The notes: generated from the sequence alone by a model not told the origin. A DNA stretch of 30,761 bases from an uncultured Eubacteriales bacterium (GCA_934511365.1 CAKSWC010000020.1:1-30761), one strand, 5' to 3'. Counted from the first letter of the stretch, positions 21,874 through 30,528 are shown. Program-made: numbers and translations.

Positions 21874-23703
21874 ATGATTGATCCCAAACTGCGCGCACTG
21901 AGGGACAAGGCAATGAAGCTCCCTCTCTCTCCCGGCGTGTATATAATGAAAAACAAAAGCGGAAAAATTATATATATCGGCAAAGCCAAGGCGCTCAAGA
22001 ACCGTGTCAGCCAGTATTTTGGCTCGCAGACAAACCATGCAACCAAGGTTCGCAAAATGGTTGAAAATGTTGCCGACTTCGATTATATTCTCACCGACAG
22101 CGAGTTTGAAGCGCTTGTTCTTGAATGCAGCCTCATCAAGCAGAATATGCCCAAGTATAACATTCTGCTCAAGGATGACAAGGGCTATAGCTATATCAAA
22201 ATCAAACCGAATCCGTGGGGCAACATCTATGCCTGCTTCCGCAAAGACGACAAAAGCGCTGAATATATCGGCCCCTACACAGGAAATTTTTCCGTTACCC
22301 AGGCCGTTGAACAGGCAAAGGAAATTTTTAAGCTTCCCACCTGCTCAAAAGTTTTCCCGCGTGACATTAAAAAAAGCCGTCCGTGTTTGAACTACTTTAT
22401 TTCGCGCTGCAGCGCCCCATGCGCCGGAAAAATCAGCCAGAAAGACTATGAGCAAAACGTTGAGGAAGCAATCGCTTTCATCAAAGGCGGCAGCAAAAGC
22501 TCCGTTAAAGAGCTTCAAAAGCAAATGGAGGAGGCTGCGGAAAACCTTGACTTTGAAAAAGCGGCAAAGCTGCGCGACCGGATAAGAGCCGTTGAGCGCA
22601 TTGCCGGAAAGCAAAAGGTTGTTCTTGAAAACAAAGCACCGTGGGACGTTTTTGCCGTTGCGCAAAGCGCAGACAAAGCCTGCCTTGCCGTTTTGAACTT
22701 CCAAAACGGCTTGCTCACCTCGTCCGAACATTTTATTTTTGATTCCTCGGATGACCTTCCGGAGGAACGCCATTCGCTCATCCTCTCCTACTATTCGATG
22801 AACCGCCCCATACCCTCAAAAATTCTTGTTGACGGCGAAACGGCGAACAAAGAACTGCTTGAACGCTTTCTTGAGGAAAAGCGCGGAAAGAAAGTTGAAA
22901 TCACCGTTCCGCAAAGGGGTGAAGGCGTTAAAACCGTTCAAATGTGCCTTTCAAACGCATCACAGAAGCTCGGAGAATTCCTTGGCCGCAAAGGGGAGGA
23001 AACCGCCGTATTGGACGAGATGGCAAAAATGCTTGATTTGCCCGTTGTTCCGGAATATATCGAATCCTATGATATTTCCCACACCGCAGGAGCGGACAAT
23101 GTTGCCGGAATGATTGTTTTCAAAAACGCACGGCCGTATAAACGCGCCTACAGGCGTTTTTCAATCAAGGGCTTCAGCGGTCAGGACGATTACGGTTCAA
23201 TGCGTGAGGTAATAAGCCGCCGCTTCAACCGCTATGAGGAGGAGAAGGAGACCGGCGAGGGCTTCGGAAAGCTGCCCGACCTCATTTTGCTCGATGGCGG
23301 CGTGGGTCAGGTCAACGCGGTCAGACCGATTATTGAAGCGTTTGGGCTTGACATTCCCGTCCTCGGAATGGTTAAGGACAACAAGCACAAAACGCGCGCC
23401 ATTACAAAAGACGGGCGCGAAATTGAAATCCGCGACGGCAGACGGATCTTTACCCTCATCTCCTCGATTCAGGAGGAGGTTCATCGCTTCGCAATCACAT
23501 ATCACAAGGAAAAACACACGCGCTCCGCGCTTGAAACAAAGCTCACCTTAGTTGAGGGTATCGGCAAAAAGAAAGCGGAAATACTCATGAAAACATTCAA
23601 GTCGCTTTCAAAAATCAAGGCCGCAACAAAAGAGGAGCTTGAGGCGGTTCGCGGCATTTCAAAAAAAGACGCAGAAAATATAAAAAGCTTCTTTTCCGAA
23701 TGA
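21874..23703 (+). CDS. uvrC: Excinuclease ABC subunit C (UvrC)
   Basis: A 609-residue nucleotide-excision repair nuclease that makes the 3' and 5' cuts around DNA lesions with UvrA and UvrB. The GIY-YIG domain begins at GVYIMKNKSGKIIYIGKA (about 21-38). The UVR helical hairpin is near 210-240 (MEEAAENLDFEKAAKLRDRI). The RNase H-like second nuclease has YDISHTAGADNVAGM (about 397-411) and LLDGGVGQVNAV (about 472-483). A helix-hairpin-helix ends the protein. GGAAGG lies 7 nt before the ATG. No SOS box is visible between it and the ABC-F gene. Its stop lies inside the terminator stem-loop. Confidence 0.97.
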   Translation: MIDPKLRALRDKAMKLPLSPGVYIMKNKSGKIIYIGKAKALKNRVSQYFGSQTNHATKVRKMVENVADFDYILTDSEFEALVLECSLIKQNMPKYNILLKDDKGYSYIKIKPNPWGNIYACFRKDDKSAEYIGPYTGNFSVTQAVEQAKEIFKLPTCSKVFPRDIKKSRPCLNYFISRCSAPCAGKISQKDYEQNVEEAIAFIKGGSKSSVKELQKQMEEAAENLDFEKAAKLRDRIRAVERIAGKQKVVLENKAPWDVFAVAQSADKACLAVLNFQNGLLTSSEHFIFDSSDDLPEERHSLILSYYSMNRPIPSKILVDGETANKELLERFLEEKRGKKVEITVPQRGEGVKTVQMCLSNASQKLGEFLGRKGEETAVLDEMAKMLDLPVVPEYIESYDISHTAGADNVAGMIVFKNARPYKRAYRRFSIKGFSGQDDYGSMREVISRRFNRYEEEKETGEGFGKLPDLILLDGGVGQVNAVRPIIEAFGLDIPVLGMVKDNKHKTRAITKDGREIEIRDGRRIFTLISSIQEEVHRFAITYHKEKHTRSALETKLTLVEGIGKKKAEILMKTFKSLSKIKAATKEELEAVRGISKKDAENIKSFFSE

Positions 23704-23720
23704 CGGGAAGGAAGCTTTTT
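23682..23720 (+). terminator. uvrC terminator overlapping its stop codon
   Basis: AAAAAGCTTC and GAAGCTTTTT form a 10-bp perfect outer stem. The upstream arm is within the last uvrC codons, and the T-run ends the downstream arm. Confidence 0.85.
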
Positions 23721-23721
23721 C

Positions 23722-23750
23722 TTGACGTCAGAAAGAAAATATGCTACTCT
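23722..23750 (+). promoter_or_regulatory. Promoter of the sialidase-like gene
   Basis: TTGACG (23722-23727), 17 bp, TACTCT (23745-23750) preceded by TGC, giving an extended -10. The -10 hexamer itself is weak. Confidence 0.6.
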
Positions 23751-23781
23751 TTAACCGAGAAAAATGAAAAGGAGAAGACCG

Positions 23782-24813
23782 ATGCTCAAAAAAATTCTTT
23801 CGTTCATATCCGCGCTGATTTTGCTTTTAGGCGTTTCTCAAAGCACGGCAAAAGAAGTTATTGTTTCAGACAAACGTGAGCTTATTTTCACCGAAAAGCC
23901 CACCGAGGACTGCCACGCTTCAACCGTTCTTCCGCTTGAAAACGGAAACGTCCTTGCCGCATGGTTCGCCGGAGCAAAAGAAAAGTCAGACGATGTCAAC
24001 ATCCTCACCTGCCTGCGGACAGAAAACGGTTGGGGAAAGCCCGTGAAAGTTACGGCCGATGAAAACACCGCACACTGGAATCCGGTTCTTTTTGAAAAGC
24101 CGGACGGCACCATTGCGCTTTATTTCAAGGTTGGAAAAGAGATTGCCTCATGGAAAACTTATGTTTCCTATTCAAAAGACGGAGAAAGCTGGAGCAAGCC
24201 CGAGGAGCTTGTTAAAGGCGACACAAGCGGCGGCAGAGGCCCCGTCAAGAACAAACCGATTACGCTTTCTGACGGAACAATTCTTGCGCCCGCGTCCGAT
24301 GAAAGCGGAAAAACATGGAGAGTCTTTGTCGATATTTCGCATGACGGCGGAAAGACTTGGGAAAGGTCCGATTTTATTAAGGCAAAGCTCGGTGTTCTTG
24401 ATGTTCCAATGATTCAGCCCTCGCTCTGGCAGTCAAAAGACGGCTCGGTTCATATGTTCACAAGGACAAAGGTCGGAAAAATCTATCGAAGCGATTCCTC
24501 CGACGGCGGAAAAACATGGTCAGAGGCTTATCCGACAAAAATCGGCAACAACAACAGCGGCCTTGACCTTGACACGGATGAAAGCGGCAGAATTTTCCTT
24601 GTCTGCAATCCTCATTCACTCCTCGGTGTGCGCACTCCCCTTTCGCTCCTTGTTTCCTTTGATGACGGAAAAAGCTTCAAGCGCATAATGAATCTTGAGT
24701 TCGGCCTTGGTGAATACTCATATCCGGCAATAGTCATAAAAGGCGACACCGTTCATATCACCTACACATATGAGCGCGACTACATTGTTTATCGCCAGAT
24801 AAAAATTAAATAA
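23782..24813 (+). CDS. Secreted sialidase-like (BNR) beta-propeller protein
   Basis: A 343-residue exported protein. The signal peptide spans about 1-23 (LKKILSFISALILLLGV, cut near STA-KE). The mature part is a six- or seven-bladed propeller with Asp-box motifs SKDGESW, SHDGGKTW, SSDGGKTW and SFDDGKSF, plus HWNPVLF and GNNNSGLDLD. It belongs to the BNR_2/sialidase fold group. No FRIP-type arginine motif is visible, so true sialidase activity is doubtful. Related propellers include glycosidases and polysaccharide lyases. The start was set at ATG 23782 (AAAGGAG 7 nt upstream), not the ATG at 23764. It has its own promoter and no carbohydrate genes directly beside it. Confidence 0.85.
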   Translation: MLKKILSFISALILLLGVSQSTAKEVIVSDKRELIFTEKPTEDCHASTVLPLENGNVLAAWFAGAKEKSDDVNILTCLRTENGWGKPVKVTADENTAHWNPVLFEKPDGTIALYFKVGKEIASWKTYVSYSKDGESWSKPEELVKGDTSGGRGPVKNKPITLSDGTILAPASDESGKTWRVFVDISHDGGKTWERSDFIKAKLGVLDVPMIQPSLWQSKDGSVHMFTRTKVGKIYRSDSSDGGKTWSEAYPTKIGNNNSGLDLDTDESGRIFLVCNPHSLLGVRTPLSLLVSFDDGKSFKRIMNLEFGLGEYSYPAIVIKGDTVHITYTYERDYIVYRQIKIK

Positions 24814-24862
24814 ACCGGCCGATAAAAAATGAAGCAAACCGGTTAAATACTTCAGACTTCTC

Positions 24863-24891
24863 TTGACTTGTTTTCTGCGGCGTATTATAAT
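24863..24891 (+). promoter_or_regulatory. Promoter of the ThrE exporter operon
   Basis: TTGACT (24863-24868), 17 bp, TATAAT (24886-24891), 45 nt before the GTG start. Confidence 0.87.
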
Positions 24892-24935
24892 CATAGGGCT
24901 GAATAACCACTGACTAATCGGAAAGAGGAATAGCT

Positions 24936-25709
24936 GTGCAGGAAACAAAAGTGTGCGCAGGCGGCGCAGTGCTGAGCCTTGCGATGGATCTCGGAAAAAG
25001 CATGGTTAAGTGCGGAGCTGAAATGAACCGCGTTGAGGAAACAATTATCCGCGTGTGCTACGCCTACGGAATGAAACGGGTTGAGGTTTTTTCAATCATT
25101 TCAATGATGACCGTCACCGCCTTTGACGAAAACGGAAACGATTACACCCAGTCAAGGCGCATTTACGCCTACTCAAACAACCTCGGCCGGCTTGAACAGC
25201 TCAACGCCCTCTCGCGGGAGATATGCTCCGCCCGCCCAGATGTTCAAACGGCACAGGACGAGCTTGAAAAAATCAACAATGCCCAAAAGCGCTTTCGCCT
25301 TTCCGCCTGCCTTGGAAACGTGCTTGCCGCGGCCGCCTTTGCAATCTTTTTCGGCGGCTCATGGCGCGATGCACTTGCAAGCGTTCCAATCGCGGTGATG
25401 ATATATCTGATGAACTCTTTCATCAAAGCCAAGGGCATGAACAGGCTGTTTTTCACCGCGGTCTGCTCGGCGCTTTCCGGTTTTTTTGCGCTTTTGTTTG
25501 TGCGGCTCGGCCTTGCTGATAACGCGGACATGATAATGATAGGAGACATAATGCTCATCATTCCCGGCCTGATGCTCATCAACTCTATCCGCGAAATGCT
25601 CTGCGGCGATGTTATGAGCGGCCTTATGCGCTTTCTTGAAACAATGATAATTGCCCTTGCGATCGCCTGCGGCTTTGCTGTTCCGATCCTTCTTTTGAAA
25701 GGAGTTTGA
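24936..25709 (+). CDS. Threonine/serine exporter, larger subunit (ThrE N-domain, DUF1212)
   Basis: A 257-residue membrane protein. The cytosolic N-terminal half has the family signature KCGAEMNRVEETI (about 25-37). About five membrane helices fill residues 120-257. In Corynebacterium a single ThrE protein exports threonine and serine; Firmicutes split it into two genes, as here. It starts with GTG, and AGAGG is 7 nt upstream. Its stop lies 3 nt before the next start, so the two are tightly coupled. Substrate is by family only. Confidence 0.92.
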   Translation: MQETKVCAGGAVLSLAMDLGKSMVKCGAEMNRVEETIIRVCYAYGMKRVEVFSIISMMTVTAFDENGNDYTQSRRIYAYSNNLGRLEQLNALSREICSARPDVQTAQDELEKINNAQKRFRLSACLGNVLAAAAFAIFFGGSWRDALASVPIAVMIYLMNSFIKAKGMNRLFFTAVCSALSGFFALLFVRLGLADNADMIMIGDIMLIIPGLMLINSIREMLCGDVMSGLMRFLETMIIALAIACGFAVPILLLKGV

Positions 25710-25711
25710 AA

Positions 25712-26173
25712 ATGGAACTGAAAGAAGCTTTAATAATCGTTCTTTCCGGTCTTGCCGGTGCCTGCGGCTTTGCTCTGCTTTTCCGGGTGCGCAAAGGCAG
25801 GATACTTTGGGCGACGCTCGGCGGAGGACTTGTCTGCGTTGTTTATGTTATCTGTTTGAAATATTTTAACCATGAGTTCTTTCAAAATCTTTTTCCGGCT
25901 CTTTTCGGCGCCGTTTATTCCGAAATTATGGCAAGGGTAACAAAATCGCCAAACACAACCTATCTTGCCTGCTCAATTATCCCCCTTGTTCCCGGCGGAA
26001 AACTATATTACACAATGTATTACTTCATAGTCGGCGAGATGGGTCTTTTCAATGAGGCGTTGAAAGAGACCGCGCGCATTGCCGCCGGTCTTGCGGTCGG
26101 AGTTATTTTTATTTCTGTTTTTGTTCACATCATCAACCACAGAAAGTTCAAGCAGATATATGATATTGAATAA
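25712..26173 (+). CDS. Threonine/serine exporter, smaller subunit (ThrE_2)
   Basis: A 153-residue membrane protein with about four helices and the family stretch SIIPLVPGGKLYYTMYYF (about 90-107), matching the C-terminal half of ThrE. It completes the split transporter begun by the gene upstream. The start was set at ATG 25712 (AAAGGAG 7 nt upstream) rather than the TTG at 25706. A strong hairpin follows 7 nt past the stop codon. Confidence 0.9.
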   Translation: MELKEALIIVLSGLAGACGFALLFRVRKGRILWATLGGGLVCVVYVICLKYFNHEFFQNLFPALFGAVYSEIMARVTKSPNTTYLACSIIPLVPGGKLYYTMYYFIVGEMGLFNEALKETARIAAGLAVGVIFISVFVHIINHRKFKQIYDIE

Positions 26174-26180
26174 AAGAAGT

Positions 26181-26216
26181 GAAGAAGGCTTGCCGTTTTT
26201 TCGGCAAGCCTTCTTC
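26181..26216. terminator. Bidirectional hairpin terminator
   Basis: A perfect 15-bp stem (GAAGAAGGCTTGCCG with CGGCAAGCCTTCTTC) and a six-T loop, between the ThrE operon (+) and the acyl-ligase operon (-). The T-rich tail is weak on plus and somewhat better on minus (CTTCTTTTATT). Confidence 0.8.
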
Positions 26217-26258
26217 GTTATGTATCAATGTGTCAGGTAAAAGATTTAGACTTAAACC

Positions 26259-26498
26259 TTATTCAATAGCTTCAAGCTTAGCTTTGAAGTCATCAATTCT
26301 GTCTGAAATATCGCCAAGACCCATGCCTTCGGCAATGTTGACGATGAAAGGAAGAGCCTGGTCAACAGTGAACGGCCTTCCGATTTCAAGCATCGGATGT
26401 CCGATAGCTTCGGGAGCAAGCTCTTTGAAAAGCTCAAAAGCGTCCTCATTGTCAAGAATATCACCGATGGTGGTTTCAGCAAATGAATATTTACCCAT
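26259..26498 (-). CDS. Small acidic helical protein, unknown function
   Basis: A 79-residue acidic protein predicted to be mostly helical (FAETTIGDILDNEDAFELF, then FTVDQALPFIVNIAEGMG and a C-terminal DRIDDFKAKLEAIE). It looks like an acyl carrier protein in size, charge and position next to acyl ligases, but has no DSL motif for phosphopantetheine, so it is not one. From memory it resembles a short domain appended to some clostridial esterases and glycosidases. GGAGG is 9 nt before the ATG. It is the last gene of the minus-strand acyl-ligase cluster, 57 nt after the ligase. Confidence 0.75.
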   Translation of the reverse strand: MGKYSFAETTIGDILDNEDAFELFKELAPEAIGHPMLEIGRPFTVDQALPFIVNIAEGMGLGDISDRIDDFKAKLEAIE

Positions 26499-26555
26499 GA
26501 TAAATTACCTCCGTAATTAAATTTTTAAGTTTTATTGCAGGAAACTGCAATTCAA

Positions 26556-28184
26556 TTATAGCTTTTCCAACGCCATAAAGTCAACCTTTTCAAGCGGCGT
26601 ATGCGGAAGTTCGTCCATAAAAACAACTTCACGCGGAACGGAGAACTTGTCAAGATTGTTTTCGCACGTTTCGATTATTTTTGTCCTCAGCTCATCTTCG
26701 TTACCCTTTTGTTTGAGAGAAACATAAAGTCTGACGAGCGGCTTGCCCTCGCTTTCGCCTCTGACGGCGCAGCTTTCTTTAATAAAGGGCAGAGTGTCCA
26801 TAAGATTTTCAATGTCAACCGGATAGACGTTATATCCGGAAATGATGATGAGGCGCTTTTTGCGTCCGGCAAAAAAGAAGAAGCCTTCCTCATCCCTGTA
26901 GCCAAGGTCGCCGCTTCTTACCCACGGTGTTCCGTCCTCGTCATAATGAAGTCCGATTCCGAGCTTGCCCGTTCCGTCATAGTAGCCGGCCATAATGGTT
27001 GAACCCGTGATGCAGATTTCTCCAACCTCGCCGTCCGGGAGCGGCTTGCAGTCATCGTCCCAAATTTCCATGCGGATACCCTCAAGCGGTTTTCCGATTG
27101 AGCCGTCCTTGTTGACCCAGTTGGTGTTTGTGCAACAGGCCGCGCAAACCTCGGTCAAGCCGTATCCCTGGCGGAGCCTTGCGGAAGTTCCGTTGCGTTC
27201 AAGCATTTCATTGAAGTCATGCAGGAACGAGGGCGAAAGGTCATCACCGCCGACAAACATCATTCTTGTGTTTGAAAGGTGAGGCCCGTCGAATCCCTTT
27301 GCGCGATAAAGCTTTTTGAACATATTCGGAATTCCGCCCATGCCGGCAATGCGGTTGTTTTTATAGAGTTTGACAACCAGTTTTGCATCAAAGCGCATGA
27401 GAGGAATGATTCTTGCGGCGTTGCAAAGTGCCATATGCGCCGCAACGCAAAGGCCAAACGCATGGAAAAACGGAAGAATGATGATTTCAGCTTCCTCGCC
27501 GGGAATTTGAATTTCATCAATATAGCCCATCTTGTGAACAAGTTCGTTAATGGCCTTGTTTGTGTGCATAATGGTTTTGCTTTTTCCGGTGGTACCGCCG
27601 CCATTGAGATAAACGGCAATGTCTGAGGCGTTGTTTTTAACGCCGGGAACGCTTTTGCCTTTATACTTCTTCAGCGCGGAGGAATAGCTTTCGCAGTTGT
27701 TAAGCTTCGGGAATATCGCCTCAAGGAGACCCTCGCCGAGCCTTGTTGCGGCCGCTTTGACCGGAGAGGCGTAATCGGAGTTTCTGCAAAGCAGAACGGG
27801 AACGCCAAGTTCATTGAGAGTGCCGACCTGGTCTTTGATGAGCAGGTCAAGAACCATTACACCCTTTGAGCGACCCTGTTCAACATATTCCCTGAGCATC
27901 TCAGGCGGAAGCAGCGGGTGAACAAAGGAAACAATAACACCCAGCTTGTTGAGCGCATAAAAGCCGACAAGGCTTTCAACATTGGTCGGGCAGAAGATGG
28001 TGTAAACATCGCCGCGCCTGAGGCCAAGCTCATGATAAAAATACGCAGCCAACGCTTCAACCTCGGCGATAAATTCTGAGCGTTTAACACGCTTGTCCAT
28101 GTGCTGAACGGTATCAAAATCGCCGTACTGCTCAGTTGCCGCGCAATAAAATTCAAAACAGTTATAACTGCCTGATTCAATCAT
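26556..28184 (-). CDS. AMP-forming acyl ligase (acyl-CoA synthetase-like), copy 2
   Basis: A 542-residue adenylate-forming enzyme that would activate a carboxylic acid with ATP and pass it to CoA or a carrier. Motifs in order are the P-loop GGGTTGKSKTI (about 199-209), FFHAFGLC, RQGYGLTEVC (about 331-340), VRSGDLGYRDEEGF (about 412-425), GRKKRLIIISGYNVYP (about 430-445) and a final PHTPLEKVD with the catalytic Lys. It is most like medium/long-chain acyl-CoA ligases. By eye it is about 80% identical to the copy at 28733-30400, so a tandem duplication is likely. The N-terminus starts M-I-E-S-G; the ribosome binding site is weak (GACGTGA). It lies 37 nt after the 106-residue gene. Confidence 0.88.
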   Translation of the reverse strand: MIESGSYNCFEFYCAATEQYGDFDTVQHMDKRVKRSEFIAEVEALAAYFYHELGLRRGDVYTIFCPTNVESLVGFYALNKLGVIVSFVHPLLPPEMLREYVEQGRSKGVMVLDLLIKDQVGTLNELGVPVLLCRNSDYASPVKAAATRLGEGLLEAIFPKLNNCESYSSALKKYKGKSVPGVKNNASDIAVYLNGGGTTGKSKTIMHTNKAINELVHKMGYIDEIQIPGEEAEIIILPFFHAFGLCVAAHMALCNAARIIPLMRFDAKLVVKLYKNNRIAGMGGIPNMFKKLYRAKGFDGPHLSNTRMMFVGGDDLSPSFLHDFNEMLERNGTSARLRQGYGLTEVCAACCTNTNWVNKDGSIGKPLEGIRMEIWDDDCKPLPDGEVGEICITGSTIMAGYYDGTGKLGIGLHYDEDGTPWVRSGDLGYRDEEGFFFFAGRKKRLIIISGYNVYPVDIENLMDTLPFIKESCAVRGESEGKPLVRLYVSLKQKGNEDELRTKIIETCENNLDKFSVPREVVFMDELPHTPLEKVDFMALEKL

Positions 28185-28221
28185 TTATATCACGTCATTT
28201 CTTTTTAACATTACCTAAATA

Positions 28222-28542
28222 TCAGCCGATTCTGTGGCCGTCCTTAAGCTTAATTTCCTTGTTTCCAAGGAAAGGAAGAGTGAGAGAGCCGGTCATCGTG
28301 TCGCCGTCAAAAGTTACGGCGGCGTCCATCATCTTTCCGGGGAGAAGAGTAATTTCGCCCTTGCCATAGATGGTGTTGCCCTCTGCGTGAACGTCATGAT
28401 ACTTAATTTCAACATTTTTGAACTTTTCGGGAAGATGAAATTCAATCTCATATTCCCCATTGTTATCGCGGATGTCAACGGTAATCTCGCCCTTAAAAAC
28501 AAGAGTGCTGACCTTCGCTGACCATTTACCAATTCCAACCAT
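28222..28542 (-). CDS. Small beta-rich protein of unknown function
   Basis: A 106-residue cytosolic protein with no signal peptide or membrane helix. It alternates polar and hydrophobic residues as beta strands do (GEITVDIRDNNGEYEIEFHL, GKGEITLLPGK, GDTMTGSLTLPFLG). I do not recognise the family. AAAGGA is 9 nt before the ATG. It lies between the two acyl ligases and just upstream of the second, with an upstream palindrome (28602-28618) that may regulate it and that ligase. A small lipid- or ligand-binding barrel is one possibility, unproven. Confidence 0.75.
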   Translation of the reverse strand: MVGIGKWSAKVSTLVFKGEITVDIRDNNGEYEIEFHLPEKFKNVEIKYHDVHAEGNTIYGKGEITLLPGKMMDAAVTFDGDTMTGSLTLPFLGNKEIKLKDGHRIG

Positions 28543-28601
28543 TTTTATCTATCCTTTCAATGGGAATTTTGTGCAACTTTGTTTGTACTGTTATATAGTA
28601 A

Positions 28602-28618
28602 TGAGACATTATGTCTCA
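28602..28618. promoter_or_regulatory. Operator-like palindrome
   Basis: TGAGACAT-T-ATGTCTCA, 8-bp perfect arms, 60 nt upstream of the 106-residue gene. Size and symmetry suit a TetR-type regulator. No clear promoter hexamers could be fixed, but TATATAA-like sequence lies just downstream on the minus strand. Confidence 0.6.
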
Positions 28619-28683
28619 GATATGAACAGCATATGAATAATATGAAAAACTATTCAAAAGAATAAGACGTGATAAAGCTAAAG

Positions 28684-28715
28684 GTGGGCGCCGCTCAGGC
28701 AAATACGGCGCCCAC
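28684..28715 (-). terminator. GC-rich hairpin after acyl ligase copy 1
   Basis: GTGGGCGCCG and CGGCGCCCAC form a perfect 10-bp stem around 12 nt, 17 nt after the stop of copy 1. On the minus strand it is followed by CTTTAGCTTT, a weak T tract. It may end or thin out transcription before the downstream genes. Confidence 0.65.
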
Positions 28716-28732
28716 AAAACAAAAGTCAAAAA

Positions 28733-30400
28733 TTATCCGGCCATTTTTTCAAGTGCCATGAAATCAACCTTTTCAAGCGGAGTGTGCGGAAGCTCCTCCA
28801 TGAAAACGATGTCGCGCGGAACGGAGAATTTGTCAAGATTATCCTCGCAGGCTTTGATAATTTTCTCGCGCAGTTCGTCCTGGTCAAGATTCTTGTCCTT
28901 ATCCTTGAGCGAGACATAAAGTCTGACGAGCGGACGGCCGTCCTTTTCGCCCCTGACGGCGCAGCTCTCTCTGACGAACGGAAGCGTGTCCATAAGGTTT
29001 TCAATGTCAACCGGATAGACGTTGTATCCCGAGATAATGATAAGGCGTTTTTTGCGGCCGGAGAAGAAGAAGAAGCCGTCGTCGTCCTGATATCCAAGGT
29101 CGCCGCTCCTTACCCACGGAGTGCCCTCCTTGTCAAAGTAAAGGCCAATGTTTCTCTCGCCGGTACCGTCATAGTATCCGGCCATAACGGTTGAGCCGGT
29201 GACGCAGATTTCGCCAATTTCACCGTTGGGAACACGGTTGCAGTTATCATCCCAAATTTCCATGCGAATGCCCTCGAACGGCCTTCCGATTGAGCCTTCC
29301 TTGTGAACCCAGTTGGTGTTTGCGCAGCAGGGAGCGCAAACCTCGGTCAAGCCGTAACCCTGTCTGAGTCTTGCGGAGGTTCCGTTGCGTTCAAGCATAT
29401 CGTTGAAGTCTTGGAGGAACTTGGGCGAAAGGTCGTCGCCGCCAACAAACATCATTCTTGTGTTTGAAAGGTGGGGACCGTCAAAGCCCTTTGTGTGATA
29501 AAGCTTTTTGAACATATTCGGAATTCCGACAAGGGCAATAATGTTGTTCTTTTTATAAAGCTTGACAACAAGCTTCGCATTGAAGCGCATGAGCGGAATA
29601 ACACGGCCTGCGTTGCAAAGCGCCATATGAGCGGCAAGGCAGAGTCCGAAAGCGTGGAAAAACGGAAGAACAATAATCTCCGCCTCCTCGCCTGGCTCAT
29701 GAATTTCATCTATGTAAGCGGTCTTATAGGGAACCTCATTAACATTTTTGTTGGTGAGCATAATTGTTTTGCTCTTTCCGGTGGTACCGCCGCCGTTGAG
29801 ATAAACGGCAATGTCTGAGGAATTGTTCTTAACGCCCGGAACTCTTTTGCCTCTGTACTTTTTAATTGCAGCCGAATAACCGGTGCAGTTTTTAAATTTC
29901 GGGAAGATAGCCTCCAAAATTCCTTCACCCGCGCGGGTTGCAACCTTTTTAACGGGAGAGGCATAATCGGAATTTCTGCAAAGCAGAACGGGAACGCCAA
30001 GCTCATTAAGGGTTTTGACGTGATCTTTTGAAAGCAGGTCAAGAATCATAACGCCTTTTGAATGAGCGGATTCAACATACTCCTTGAGCATCTCCGTCGG
30101 CAGAAGCGGATGAACAAAGGATATTATAACTCCAAGCTTGTTGAGCGCATAAAAACCGACAAGGCTTTCAACATTGGTCGGGCAAAAGATTGTGTAAACA
30201 TCGCCGCGTCTGAGGCCGAGCTCGCTGTAAAAATAAGCGGCAAGCGACTCAATGTCATCAATAAATTGCGAGCGTTTAACGCGCAAGTCCATATGCTGAA
30301 CAGCGTCATAATCGCCATACTGTTTTGTTGCTTCAAGATAGAATTCATAACAATTCATATCTCCGGTTTCACACATAGTGTAATTTCCTGAACCGATCAT
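28733..30400 (-). CDS. AMP-forming acyl ligase (acyl-CoA synthetase-like), copy 1
   Basis: A 555-residue adenylate-forming enzyme with the motifs of copy 2: GGGTTGKSKTI, FFHAFGLC, RQGYGLTEVC, VRSGDLGYQDDDGF, GRKKRLIIISGYNVYP and PHTPLEKVD near the end. Differences from copy 2 cluster in the N-terminus, around the acyl-pocket stretch NIIALVGIPNMF (versus RIAGMGGIPNMF) and near the end (an extra KDKNLDQ). This suggests the two may prefer different acids. The start was set at ATG 30400 with GGAG 10 nt upstream, matching the N-terminus of copy 2; the in-frame extension to 30529 is AT-rich leader. Confidence 0.9.
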   Translation of the reverse strand: MIGSGNYTMCETGDMNCYEFYLEATKQYGDYDAVQHMDLRVKRSQFIDDIESLAAYFYSELGLRRGDVYTIFCPTNVESLVGFYALNKLGVIISFVHPLLPTEMLKEYVESAHSKGVMILDLLSKDHVKTLNELGVPVLLCRNSDYASPVKKVATRAGEGILEAIFPKFKNCTGYSAAIKKYRGKRVPGVKNNSSDIAVYLNGGGTTGKSKTIMLTNKNVNEVPYKTAYIDEIHEPGEEAEIIVLPFFHAFGLCLAAHMALCNAGRVIPLMRFNAKLVVKLYKKNNIIALVGIPNMFKKLYHTKGFDGPHLSNTRMMFVGGDDLSPKFLQDFNDMLERNGTSARLRQGYGLTEVCAPCCANTNWVHKEGSIGRPFEGIRMEIWDDNCNRVPNGEIGEICVTGSTVMAGYYDGTGERNIGLYFDKEGTPWVRSGDLGYQDDDGFFFFSGRKKRLIIISGYNVYPVDIENLMDTLPFVRESCAVRGEKDGRPLVRLYVSLKDKDKNLDQDELREKIIKACEDNLDKFSVPRDIVFMEELPHTPLEKVDFMALEKMAG

Positions 30401-30528
30401 GTTTTCTTCACTCCAAATTTTCTCTGTTATTTTGCACCGAAAAAGTGATTCTTCTCCAATCGCCTTCTTTATAGTACCTTTTGATGGTAATAAAAAAAAA
30501 TTAATAAATATATGAAAAAATATGAACA

